Assembly (NCBI GenBank): GCA_023411445.1
Contig: JAEYOT010000322.1
Coordinates: forward strand, 1 to 5,148
Length of the DNA stretch: 5,148 bases
Origin: Pseudomonadota bacterium
GTDB taxonomy: Bacteria > Myxococcota_A > Polyangia > Polyangiales > Polyangiaceae
Direction: 5' to 3'
The notes beneath the pieces are model-generated. The model searched no databases. It saw only the letters and a program-made list of their open reading frames with translations, and was not told where the DNA came from. Both the position numbers and the translations under genes were made by a program. Positions 1 to 5,148 of the stretch are shown one piece after another (the stretch's first letter is position 1; every line of letters begins with the position of its first letter).

Positions 1-1261
1 GGCTCAGCGAGCGCAGGGCCTTCTGCGCCTGAAGCCGCGGGAAGCCGCGCGCGACCGAGACCGTGAGCCCGTCACGTCGCACCAGGGTGTTATGCCGGAA
101 GATCTCGCGCGTGGCGGCGGGAGCGCGGTCCCAGCAGCGCGCCGTAGCGCTCATAGCCGCCTCGAACTCACGCGCGTCTCGCTCGCTGTCCCACGCAGTT
201 GCTAGGAGCAGGCCGCCGCGCTCCCCCTGCGTCACCACCGTGAAGGCGTCGCCGCCCCAACCCGCCGCCGCCTCGTAGGCCACCGGCCGGTCGTTGCAGA
301 CGTCCAGCATCGCCCGGATCATCAGCTCTCCGACGTGGCCGCTTTCCAGCGCGCGCCAGCCCGGCGGCGCCTCCGGCGTTTTCACCGGTACTGCCAGCTC
401 ACCCTGCAGGTACTTTTCCGGGTGCAGGATATGCTCGGTGTTGGCCGGCGGGACCTCGTACAGTCGGTTCACCAGCGAGAAGCCGCCAGCGCGGTACACC
501 TGCGCCACGAAGCTGCCGCCCGCCTCATACGGGAACATCAGGCGCTCACGCTGAAACGGCGGAGCGCTCTTCAGCTCCGGGCTCTGCTCCAAAGTGGCCT
601 GGTAGCCTTGGAGGCTGGACTCGAGCGCGCCAGCCGCCATGCGCACCAGCACGCGCGACAGCGGCAGGTGATTCTCGTCCGACGCGAAGGCGGCCATCAC
701 CAGCATGGCGTCGCCCTCGAGCAAGCTGAGGCGCGCGAGGCGCGCGTCCTCGTCGGTCACAGTGGCGATCTCCGGGACCTGGAAATGCTGGTACTGGAGC
801 GCGTGCCCCAACTCGTGCGCAACCACGAACGGCAGCTCTTCGTCTTCCCGCGCGCGCTCGCGGATGTGCACCTGGTGGGTGTACTCGTCGTAGAAAGCGA
901 TCATTTGGCTGCGATGCAGCGAGCCGAAGCCGCGCGCGCTCGGCGCTCCCTTGGCCGCGAACAACAGCCCGAGCCCGAGCTGCACCGCCGGCGAGTCCAT
1001 CGGCGTTGGCAGGATCGCCTCACGCTCCGCTTTCACGTTTGCGATGCGATGAAACGTCTCTTCGTCGTTGAACAGCACGGGAGTGGCGCGTCGTGGCTCC
1101 AGTTGTCGCAGGCGCGCCACCCGCGCCACGAAGGACTCCGGCTTCGTCTCCAGCGCGTCCCCAGCATCAGCGGCCGGCTTCAGCGCTTGGCGTGAGCAGG
1201 CAGAGACGGCCACGAGCAGCGCGGCCAGCACGAAGCGCTCAGTATGGCCCCCCCACCTCAC
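1..1261 (-). CDS. Putative lipoprotein zinc metallopeptidase (HELGH), 3' end cut by window
   Basis: 420 complete codons are visible and the frame stays open to the left edge, so the C-terminus is missing. I start it at GTG 1261: a GAGGTG Shine-Dalgarno lies 5 nt upstream (1267-1272), the frame is closed by a TGA upstream, and the start gives a short bacterial lipoprotein signal with hydrophobic stretch FVLAALLVAVSAC and lipobox VSAC (Cys22). Export and lipid anchoring are therefore likely. Residues 145-160 read FVVAHELGHALQYQHF: His149 and His153 would bind zinc and Glu150 would be the catalytic base. Glu182 in LEGDAM, 33 residues after the first His, is a plausible third ligand, as in gluzincin peptidases. 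Further downstream are an FPYEAGGSFV segment, a THILHP-like segment (TEHILHPEKY) and GWGGD (334-338). I infer a peptidase from the motif only; substrate is unknown and I cannot name a family with certainty. Confidence 0.85.
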   Translation of the reverse strand, partial: MRWGGHTERFVLAALLVAVSACSRQALKPAADAGDALETKPESFVARVARLRQLEPRRATPVLFNDEETFHRIANVKAEREAILPTPMDSPAVQLGLGLLFAAKGAPSARGFGSLHRSQMIAFYDEYTHQVHIRERAREDEELPFVVAHELGHALQYQHFQVPEIATVTDEDARLARLSLLEGDAMLVMAAFASDENHLPLSRVLVRMAAGALESSLQGYQATLEQSPELKSAPPFQRERLMFPYEAGGSFVAQVYRAGGFSLVNRLYEVPPANTEHILHPEKYLQGELAVPVKTPEAPPGWRALESGHVGELMIRAMLDVCNDRPVAYEAAAGWGGDAFTVVTQGERGGLLLATAWDSERDAREFEAAMSATARCWDRAPAATREIFRHNTLVRRDGLTVSVARGFPRLQAQKALRSLS

Positions 1262-1266
1262 CCGCC

Positions 1267-1272
1267 CACCTC
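1267..1272 (-). promoter_or_regulatory. Shine-Dalgarno deciding the GTG start of the lipoprotein gene
   Basis: On the minus strand this reads GAGGTG, 5 nt before GTG 1261. No ATG in this frame gives an intact signal peptide, so this site supports the GTG start. Confidence 0.6.
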
Positions 1273-1299
1273 GCGCTCGAGCCGATCCATTTTGCCCTC

Positions 1300-1328
1300 A
1301 TTTTAGCACCGGACGGCGTGCGCTATAA
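1300..1328 (-). promoter_or_regulatory. Candidate promoter for the lipoprotein gene
   Basis: The minus strand shows TAAAAT (1305-1300) as a good -10 hexamer, one mismatch from TATAAT, with a weak -35, TTATAG (1328-1323), exactly 17 bp upstream. Transcription would begin near 1293, leaving a leader of about 30 nt that contains the GAGGTG site. The -35 is poor, so this is a suggestion; it shares its bases with the divergent P450 promoter candidate. Confidence 0.35.
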
Positions 1329-1329
1329 G
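1301..1329 (+). promoter_or_regulatory. Candidate promoter for the P450 gene
   Basis: TATAAG (1324-1329) resembles a -10 hexamer and ends 6 bp before the ATG at 1336, which would put +1 at or next to the A of the start codon, a leaderless mRNA. A very weak -35 (TTTTAG, 1301-1306) lies 17 bp upstream. The region overlaps the candidate promoter of the divergent lipoprotein gene. Confidence 0.3.
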
Positions 1330-1335
1330 TGGGAG

Positions 1336-2676
1336 ATGCGCCCTGAGAGCGAGCTTGCCGGCGGACCGATCACGTTTCCCGGTTTTCCTCCAGGCCCGCC
1401 CGCGGCTCGTCACCTGCTCGAGTCCCTCGGCTCGTTGGACGACTTGCGGCGCGACGTGCTCGGCACCGTCGGGCAGCGCTTCGCGACCTACGGTGACCTG
1501 TACTACGCCGAGGCGCCGAACGTGGACATGTACTCCACGTGCCACCCGGATCTCATCCACCAGGTTCTGGTTACGCAGGCGCGCTCTTTCCGCAAGCGCA
1601 CGACCGATCTGGAGCTCTTGGGCAATGGCCTGCTCACCAGCGATGGCGAGCTGTGGCGACGCCAGCGCCGCCGCATCCAGCCCGGCTTTCGTCACGAGAG
1701 CATCCAGCGCTACGCCAGGCTGATCGTCGAAGAGTCCGAGCGCACGCTGGCTCAGCTACGAGACGGCGACGTGATCGAGCTGCGCAAAGAGATGATGCAG
1801 CTCACGCTGCGCATCGTGTGCCGCGCGCTCTTTGGCCAGCATTTCGAGGGGCGCAGCGAGCGGCTGGCGCGAGCCGTCCGGGTGCTGCAAGAGCAGGTAT
1901 TTCTGCCCAAATTGTTCCCGCAATGGCTACCGACGCCGTCGAACCTGCTGCGGCGGCACATGTTCCGCGAGATCGACCGCGAGGTGTTCCCGATCATCGA
2001 CCGCGGGGGCGAGCCGGGCTCGCTGCTCTCGGACCTGATCGCGATGACGGACGAAGAGGGCGCCATGTCGCGCCAGCAGCTGCGCGACGAGGTCGTGACG
2101 CTGTTCTTGGCCGGCCATGAGACGACCGCGCTCGCTCTGACCTGGGCGCTGTACCAGCTCGGGCTACACCCACACCTGCAAGAGGAGCTGGGTGAGGCTG
2201 CGCGTGGGGCGGGTGCGGACATCGCGCAGCTCCAGCCGGCGCAGCTGCCGCTCGCCGAGCGCGTGCTGCTGGAGACGATGCGGTTATACCCGCCCGCCTA
2301 CGTGATCCCGCGCGTGGCTGCCGAGCCCGTGGAGCTGGGCGGCTATCAGGTACCTCCGGGCTCCGAGGTCTGGATGTGGGTGTACTTCATGCACCACGAC
2401 GCGCGCTGGTGGGAGGAGCCCGAGCGCTTTCGTCCGGAGCGCTTCGCGCCCGAGACCGAAGCCGCTCGACGCCCCAACACGTTCATCCCCTTCGGCGCCG
2501 GCAGCCGCGCCTGCGTCGGCCGCCACTTCGCGATGCTGGAGGCGTTTTTGTGCCTGGTCTCGCTGCTCCGACGCTTTCGCTTCCAGCTCGTCAGTGCCCG
2601 CACGGTCCGGCTGCACCCGCGCATCACGCTGTCGCCCGCTCGCCCCATCCACGTCCGGCTCTCGGCCAGGCGCTGA
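1336..2676 (+). CDS. Cytochrome P450 monooxygenase
   Basis: A 446-residue protein, the usual length for a soluble bacterial P450, with no membrane anchor. All family hallmarks are present in order: a proline-rich N-terminal segment (PGFPPGPP), C-helix WxxxR (Trp107, Arg111), I-helix AGHETT (259-264) for oxygen activation, K-helix ETMR (Glu313-Arg316), the PERF-type segment with PERFRPERF (362-370), and the heme loop FGAGSRACVG (386-395) with Cys393 as the heme thiolate. It should therefore hydroxylate or otherwise oxidise an organic substrate using electrons from a separate ferredoxin/reductase pair, none of which is encoded in the window. The sequence style (LGNGLLTSDGELW, RRRIQPGF) resembles the fatty-acid/terpenoid-type bacterial P450s more than the polyketide-tailoring ones, but the substrate cannot be read from it. 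The frame is open back to 1093, but that extension lacks P450 features and lies over the oppositely oriented lipoprotein gene. I chose ATG 1336; GTG 1318 is the alternative. The start has no well-spaced Shine-Dalgarno. Confidence 0.93.
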   Translation: MRPESELAGGPITFPGFPPGPPAARHLLESLGSLDDLRRDVLGTVGQRFATYGDLYYAEAPNVDMYSTCHPDLIHQVLVTQARSFRKRTTDLELLGNGLLTSDGELWRRQRRRIQPGFRHESIQRYARLIVEESERTLAQLRDGDVIELRKEMMQLTLRIVCRALFGQHFEGRSERLARAVRVLQEQVFLPKLFPQWLPTPSNLLRRHMFREIDREVFPIIDRGGEPGSLLSDLIAMTDEEGAMSRQQLRDEVVTLFLAGHETTALALTWALYQLGLHPHLQEELGEAARGAGADIAQLQPAQLPLAERVLLETMRLYPPAYVIPRVAAEPVELGGYQVPPGSEVWMWVYFMHHDARWWEEPERFRPERFAPETEAARRPNTFIPFGAGSRACVGRHFAMLEAFLCLVSLLRRFRFQLVSARTVRLHPRITLSPARPIHVRLSARR

Positions 2677-2679
2677 ACG

Positions 2680-2699
2680 GAGCGAGCGGGCTCGAGCTC
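2680..2699. terminator. Possible bidirectional hairpin between convergent genes
   Basis: The gap between the two convergent genes contains GAGC (2680-2683) and GAGC (2684-2687) followed by GCTC (2690-2693) and GCTC (2696-2699), which can fold into a two-part stem of 4+4 bp with a 2-nt bulge and a very small loop. It overlaps the ThrRS stop codon. No T-run follows on either strand, so its role as a terminator is weakly supported. Confidence 0.25.
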
Positions 2700-3885
2700 A
2701 CAGCGGCGGTCGACACAGCTCCACGAGCTCGTGGATCGCGGAGTCGAGCGTCAGCACACGCTGCGCGGCCTGCTCGCGCAAGCTGAGCGAACGCGCCTCA
2801 CGCTCGCGACGCCCCACGACGGCGATGAAAGGCACGCCTTGCTCGTGCGCGATCGCGACTCGGCGCGCCAGGGACTCCGCGCGAGCATCGCACGACGCGC
2901 GCAGGCCAGCGCGGCGCAAGAGCGTCACCACTTCGTCGGCGTAAGCGTCGTGCTCTGCCTGCGCGGGCAACACGACCACCTGCTCGGGTGCCAACCAGGC
3001 AGGTAACCTGCCGCCGTGTTGCTCTAGCAGCACGCCCATGAACCGCTCCAGGCTGCCGAGCGTCGCGCGGTGCAGCATCAGTGGGCGTTGTCGCTCTCCC
3101 GCCGCGTCCACGTAGCTCACGTCGAAGCGCTCGGGCAGCACCAGATCGAGCTGGATGGTGCCGCATTGCCAGAGTCGGCCGAGCCGATCCGGCAGCGCAA
3201 ACTCCAGCTTCGGCCCGTAAAACGCGCCTGATCGGGGCGCCGGCAGCAGCGGTAGCCCAGCCCGCACAGCAGCTTGCTCCAGCATCGCCTCGGCGCGGTC
3301 CCACACCTCGTCCGAACCGGCGCGCTCGTCCGGACGCGTCGCGAAGCTGACCTGCACGTCGGAGAAGCCCAGCGCCCGATACAGCGCTAAGAGCGAACGG
3401 CAGAAGCGCGCCACCTCCGCCTCCACTTGCTCAGGCAGGCAGAACACGTGTCCGTCGTCTTGCGTGAACTGCCGCAGGCGGAACAAGCCGTGCAGCGTGC
3501 CGCTAGGCTCGTTGCGGTGCACCAACCCGAGCTCGCTGAAGCGCACCGGCAGCTCGCGGTAAGAAGGCGGACGGCGGCGCAAGATCTCGAGGTGGCCCGG
3601 GCAGCTCACCGGTTTGATCGCCACGGCGTCGTCGGCGAGGCAGAACATGCCAGCCAGGAAGTGCCGCCAGTGGCCGCTCGCCTCCCAGATCGGTTGCCTC
3701 AGCAGCTGCGGCGTGCGGACCTCGGCGAAGCCGTCCGCTTCGGCGTGCCTGCGCACCAGCTGCTCCAGCTCGCGTAGCGCGCGGTAGCCGCGCGGGTGCC
3801 AAAACACCATGCCTGCGGCCTCTTCCTGAAAATGGAAGAGACCCAATTTCCTGCCTATTTCTCGGTGATCATCTTCAGCCAACAT
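2698..3885 (-). CDS. thrS: Threonyl-tRNA synthetase, short form lacking TGS and editing domains
   Basis: A 395-residue class II aminoacyl-tRNA synthetase that should charge tRNA-Thr with threonine. It begins directly at the catalytic-domain entry (DDHREIGRKLGLFHF, from residue 5), about where residue 240 of the 642-residue E. coli ThrRS lies, so the N-terminal TGS and the Ser-tRNA editing domain are absent. Motif 1 ends at TPQLL (58-62). Motif 2 is RNEPSGTLHGLFRLRQF (124-140), with Arg124. Motif 3 is HRATLGSLERF (272-282), with Arg281. The zinc ligands Cys95, His146 and His272 keep the exact 51- and 126-residue spacing of E. coli Cys334, His385 and His511. Asp144, Tyr223, Lys226 and Gln245 also match known active-site residues. 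The anticodon-binding domain runs from about 300 to the end. The start at ATG 3885 has GGAG 9 nt upstream; an in-frame TTG at 3948 is less likely. The gene follows its own promoter and a Thr-rich leader. The core looks catalytically intact; specificity and fidelity are not shown by sequence. Confidence 0.93.
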   Translation of the reverse strand: MLAEDDHREIGRKLGLFHFQEEAAGMVFWHPRGYRALRELEQLVRRHAEADGFAEVRTPQLLRQPIWEASGHWRHFLAGMFCLADDAVAIKPVSCPGHLEILRRRPPSYRELPVRFSELGLVHRNEPSGTLHGLFRLRQFTQDDGHVFCLPEQVEAEVARFCRSLLALYRALGFSDVQVSFATRPDERAGSDEVWDRAEAMLEQAAVRAGLPLLPAPRSGAFYGPKLEFALPDRLGRLWQCGTIQLDLVLPERFDVSYVDAAGERQRPLMLHRATLGSLERFMGVLLEQHGGRLPAWLAPEQVVVLPAQAEHDAYADEVVTLLRRAGLRASCDARAESLARRVAIAHEQGVPFIAVVGRREREARSLSLREQAAQRVLTLDSAIHELVELCRPPL

Positions 3886-3894
3886 GGTCGTCGT

Positions 3895-3898
3895 CTCC
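3895..3898 (-). promoter_or_regulatory. Shine-Dalgarno deciding the ThrRS start
   Basis: GGAG on the minus strand, 9 nt before ATG 3885. It supports that start over TTG 3948, which has no such site. The bases immediately after it (3895-3889, GACGACG) can pair with CGTCGTC upstream (3925-3919), so this site may be masked in one leader fold. Confidence 0.6.
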
Positions 3899-3938
3899 GG
3901 TTCGGTCGCGGCCGGCAGGACGACGCCACGTGGCAAGC

Positions 3939-3959
3939 GCCCTGCCAACTTGGCGGGGC
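3939..3959 (-). terminator. Attenuator 3:4 hairpin (terminator-like, no U-tract)
   Basis: The RNA arms GCCC and GCCA pair with TGGC and GGGC around a C/A mismatch and a 3-nt loop (AGT), giving 8 bp of mostly G-C pairing. It would be the final hairpin of the leader. It is followed by GCTTGCC rather than a run of U, so intrinsic termination would be inefficient by the E. coli rule; it may act as a pause, a Rho-linked stop, or a block to ribosome access. Confidence 0.45.
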
Positions 3960-3992
3960 TTGCTTCGTGTGAGCTATTTCTCGATGTCGAGC

Positions 3993-4064
3993 TTAGGCGC
4001 AGACGAAGGCGAGCCCGCCACTGCGGGTCGTCGTCGTCGTAGTCAGCGCACGCATCACGAACAT
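3993..4064 (-). CDS. Thr-rich leader peptide (23 aa) upstream of ThrRS
   Basis: A 23-codon ORF reads MFVMRALTTTTTTR, then SGGLAFVCA and TAA. Residues 8-13 are six consecutive threonines encoded ACT ACG ACG ACG ACG ACC. It begins 9 nt after a strong -10 hexamer and has no Shine-Dalgarno, so translation would be leaderless or nearly so; the in-frame GTG (codon 3) and ATG (codon 4) are alternatives that keep all Thr codons. The peptide itself probably has no function: like E. coli thrL or pheM, its translation would sense charged tRNA. Its last third contains region 2 of the attenuator, exactly where a translating ribosome would interfere with it. Placement before a threonyl-tRNA synthetase makes the Thr run hard to dismiss, though ACG repeats can also arise by triplet slippage in GC-rich DNA. 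Confidence 0.72.
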   Translation of the reverse strand: MFVMRALTTTTTTRSGGLAFVCA

Positions 4065-4073
4065 CGAGCCGGG

Positions 4074-4102
4074 ATCATACCTCTCGGCAAAGCGCCGGTC
4101 AA
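4074..4102 (-). promoter_or_regulatory. Sigma70-type promoter of the ThrRS leader
   Basis: The minus strand carries TTGACC (4102-4097), then 17 bp, then TATGAT (4079-4074): each hexamer is one base from consensus with the ideal spacing. This stands out in GC-rich DNA. Transcription would begin around 4064-4068, at or just before the leader-peptide ATG. It sits in the intergenic region 36 bp after the VWA gene's stop codon, so the ThrRS gene can be transcribed independently of it. Confidence 0.75.
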
Positions 4103-4137
4103 TGTGATGCGCATTTGGCGGGCGGTTTCGCGCCTGA

Positions 4138-5148
4138 TCACTTCGGAACGTTCGTCTCCGTCAGGCAGCCGAAGATCACGTCGATGCGGCCGCCCGTGTC
4201 TTTCTCCACGGCGTCGCAATCCGCGCCGCACAGCGTGATCTTGGTCGGCGACGCTTCGTCATCGTACTTCCAGCCGGAGGCGCAGTCGCCCGCGGCGTCC
4301 TTCGGGATCGACACCTGCGAGCCGTCGCCCTTGGTGTAGAGCACGTTCACGAGCGTCGGATCCAAGTCCTGCCCGGGCGGCGCGTCCGGCACGGCGTACT
4401 CACAGGTGCCGATGGCGCCCGCGACCTCTGCCAGGCCTTGCCTCAACGCGGCCGCGAAATCATCCGCGGTGGTCATGTCCAGGTGGCAGTACTCGGGACC
4501 GCTGTCGGAGCAGCCGGCTCGAGCGGTGCCGCCCTCGCTGGCCATCCGCGACAGCTCCGTGCGCGCGCCTTCGCTGCCCGGGCTACCGATCACGAAGGTG
4601 CTGACCCCGTCCTGCGTGTAAGTGTCGGCGACGGACTGGACTAGCGCCTCGATGGCGGCGGGGGCCACCTTGGTCTGGCCATCGCCCTCACACTCCAGCG
4701 TCCACGTGGGGTCGCCGTCGGTGATCAGCAGCACGAATTTCTTGCCGCTCAGGTTCGACGCCGTGACCGTCTCGGCGCCGAACACGAACGCACCGTGCGT
4801 CGGCGTACCGCCTCTGGGACTGGCGTCGTCGATGGCGTCGTTGAAGCGCTCGCGCTGCATCGAGCCCTCTTCCTCCAAAAGCGCGATCGGCAAGTCGACG
4901 CGAAAGCGAATACAAGCGCCGTCACGCGGGTTGTTCGGGAAGAAGTTGATACCCACCGCGACGGTGGCCGGCAGCTTGGCGACCGCTTCTTTCAGCGCGG
5001 CGCTCGTGATCTCCCACTTCGATTCACCGCGCCGAGGGTTACGGCCACCGTCAGCGCCCCAGTCCATCGAGCCGCTGGTATCCACCACCATCTGCACGAC
5101 CGCCGGGATGGCGTCGGCAGTGGCCGTCCCCTTGGCGCACTCCGAGCC
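4138..5148 (-). CDS. VWA-domain protein with Cys-rich C-terminus, 5' end cut by window
   Basis: 336 codons plus the stop are visible; the frame remains open to the right edge (GSECAKGTATADAIPAVVQM before the domain), so the true start is outside. A complete von Willebrand A metal-ion site is present: DTSGS (residues 23-27 of the fragment), Thr115 in GGTPTHGA, and Asp144 in LLITDGDP. Such domains bind ligands or partner proteins through a divalent cation. The C-terminal part is rich in paired cysteines (LEC, AGCSDSGPEYC, GTCEY, GDCASGW, CGADC, FGC), suggesting disulfides and an exported location; I infer that a signal peptide lies upstream. This VWA plus Cys-rich tail resembles the many surface or periplasmic VWA proteins of myxobacteria. 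The partner and role are unknown. The gene ends 36 bp before the ThrRS promoter and shows no convincing terminator. Confidence 0.85.
   Translation of the reverse strand, partial: GSECAKGTATADAIPAVVQMVVDTSGSMDWGADGGRNPRRGESKWEITSAALKEAVAKLPATVAVGINFFPNNPRDGACIRFRVDLPIALLEEEGSMQRERFNDAIDDASPRGGTPTHGAFVFGAETVTASNLSGKKFVLLITDGDPTWTLECEGDGQTKVAPAAIEALVQSVADTYTQDGVSTFVIGSPGSEGARTELSRMASEGGTARAGCSDSGPEYCHLDMTTADDFAAALRQGLAEVAGAIGTCEYAVPDAPPGQDLDPTLVNVLYTKGDGSQVSIPKDAAGDCASGWKYDDEASPTKITLCGADCDAVEKDTGGRIDVIFGCLTETNVPK

Larger units (their letters stand above)
3919..4067 (-). promoter_or_regulatory. Putative threonine attenuator leader of the ThrRS gene
   Basis: The ThrRS mRNA would have a leader of about 180 nt. 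It encodes a Thr-rich peptide (3993-4064) and shows three competing pairings. Region 1, CCCGC (4027-4023, overlapping the last Thr codon), pairs with region 2, GCGGG (4018-4014), as a 5-bp hairpin. Region 2, TGGCGGG (4020-4014), pairs with region 3, CCCGCCA (3957-3951), extended by CT/AG across a bulge. Region 3, GCCC/GCCA (3959-3950), pairs with region 4, TGGC/GGGC (3947-3939). Regions 2 and 4 are near-copies, so 2:3 and 3:4 exclude each other. By the logic of the trp, his and thr leaders, a ribosome stalled on Thr codons would mask region 1 and favour 2:3, sparing expression; a ribosome reaching the stop codon would cover region 2 and allow 3:4. No T-box-like element is evident to me. Pairings were found by eye, without energies. 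Confidence 0.65.

Noticed and set aside
335..1195. Long plus-strand ORF of 286 codons
   Set aside because: It is the antisense shadow of the lipoprotein peptidase gene, whose strand shows a signal peptide, Shine-Dalgarno and HELGH motif; the plus-strand product is an Arg/His-rich string without a domain.
1093..1335. N-terminal extension of the P450 frame by 81 codons
   Set aside because: It lies largely over the lipoprotein gene on the other strand, contains no P450 or targeting features, and would make the protein unusually long; ATG 1336 (or GTG 1318) gives a normal P450.
1336..3885. P450 plus short ThrRS as part of a natural-product cluster with self-resistance
   Set aside because: The two genes converge, have separate promoters, and no biosynthetic enzyme, transporter or redox partner is in view; adjacency alone is not enough.
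3924..3933. Perfect palindrome GCCACGTGGC in the ThrRS leader as an operator
   Set aside because: It is downstream of the promoter, short, and in GC-rich DNA; it may simply be part of the leader RNA fold. No regulator gene or second copy is present to support it.
3886..3948. TTG start at 3948 adding 21 residues to ThrRS
   Set aside because: No Shine-Dalgarno precedes it, the added residues resemble no ThrRS segment, and the stretch overlaps the attenuator hairpin. ATG 3885 has GGAG 9 nt upstream.
3886..4137. T-box riboswitch, tRNA gene or remnant of ThrRS TGS/editing domains in the ThrRS leader
   Set aside because: I see no T-box-like motif, no tRNA cloverleaf, and no translated segment resembling TGS or the editing-site HxxxH and SAD motifs.
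1..5148. CRISPR arrays, insertion sequences, rRNA or phage elements
   Set aside because: No regularly spaced repeats, transposase-like frames, terminal inverted repeats or RNA gene signatures were seen.

Overview
The window is GC-rich (roughly two-thirds G+C by eye). Its gene content points to a myxobacterium or a related deltaproteobacterial lineage: a lipoprotein metallopeptidase, a soluble cytochrome P450, and a von Willebrand factor A (VWA) protein with a Cys-rich tail. This placement is inferred from protein style; no marker gene is present.

Layout. Positions 1-1261 (minus) hold a secreted lipoprotein with a zinc-peptidase HELGH motif, cut by the left edge. A 74-bp divergent intergenic region (1262-1335) separates it from a complete cytochrome P450 (1336-2676, plus). 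The P450 converges, with a 21-bp gap, on a threonyl-tRNA synthetase gene (2698-3885, minus). That enzyme consists only of the class II catalytic core and the anticodon-binding domain; the N-terminal TGS and editing domains are absent. A 252-bp stretch (3886-4137) lies between it and a VWA-domain gene (4138-5148, minus), which is cut by the right edge.

The most interesting part is that 252-bp stretch. On the minus strand it carries a strong sigma70-like promoter (TTGACC, 17 bp, TATGAT). Nine bases after it begins a 23-codon ORF with six consecutive threonine codons. Three mutually exclusive RNA pairings follow, arranged like regions 1:2, 2:3 and 3:4 of the classical amino-acid biosynthetic attenuators. 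The ThrRS Shine-Dalgarno and ATG come next. The arrangement predicts that a ribosome stalled on Thr codons, when charged tRNA-Thr is short, would raise ThrRS expression. The 3:4 hairpin lacks a U-tract, so whether control acts on transcription or on ribosome access is open. A second possible pairing involves the ThrRS ribosome-binding site.

The genes do not form an obvious single pathway. The P450 has no redox partner in view, and the peptidase and VWA proteins look like envelope or exported proteins. The ThrRS gene appears to be its own transcription unit.
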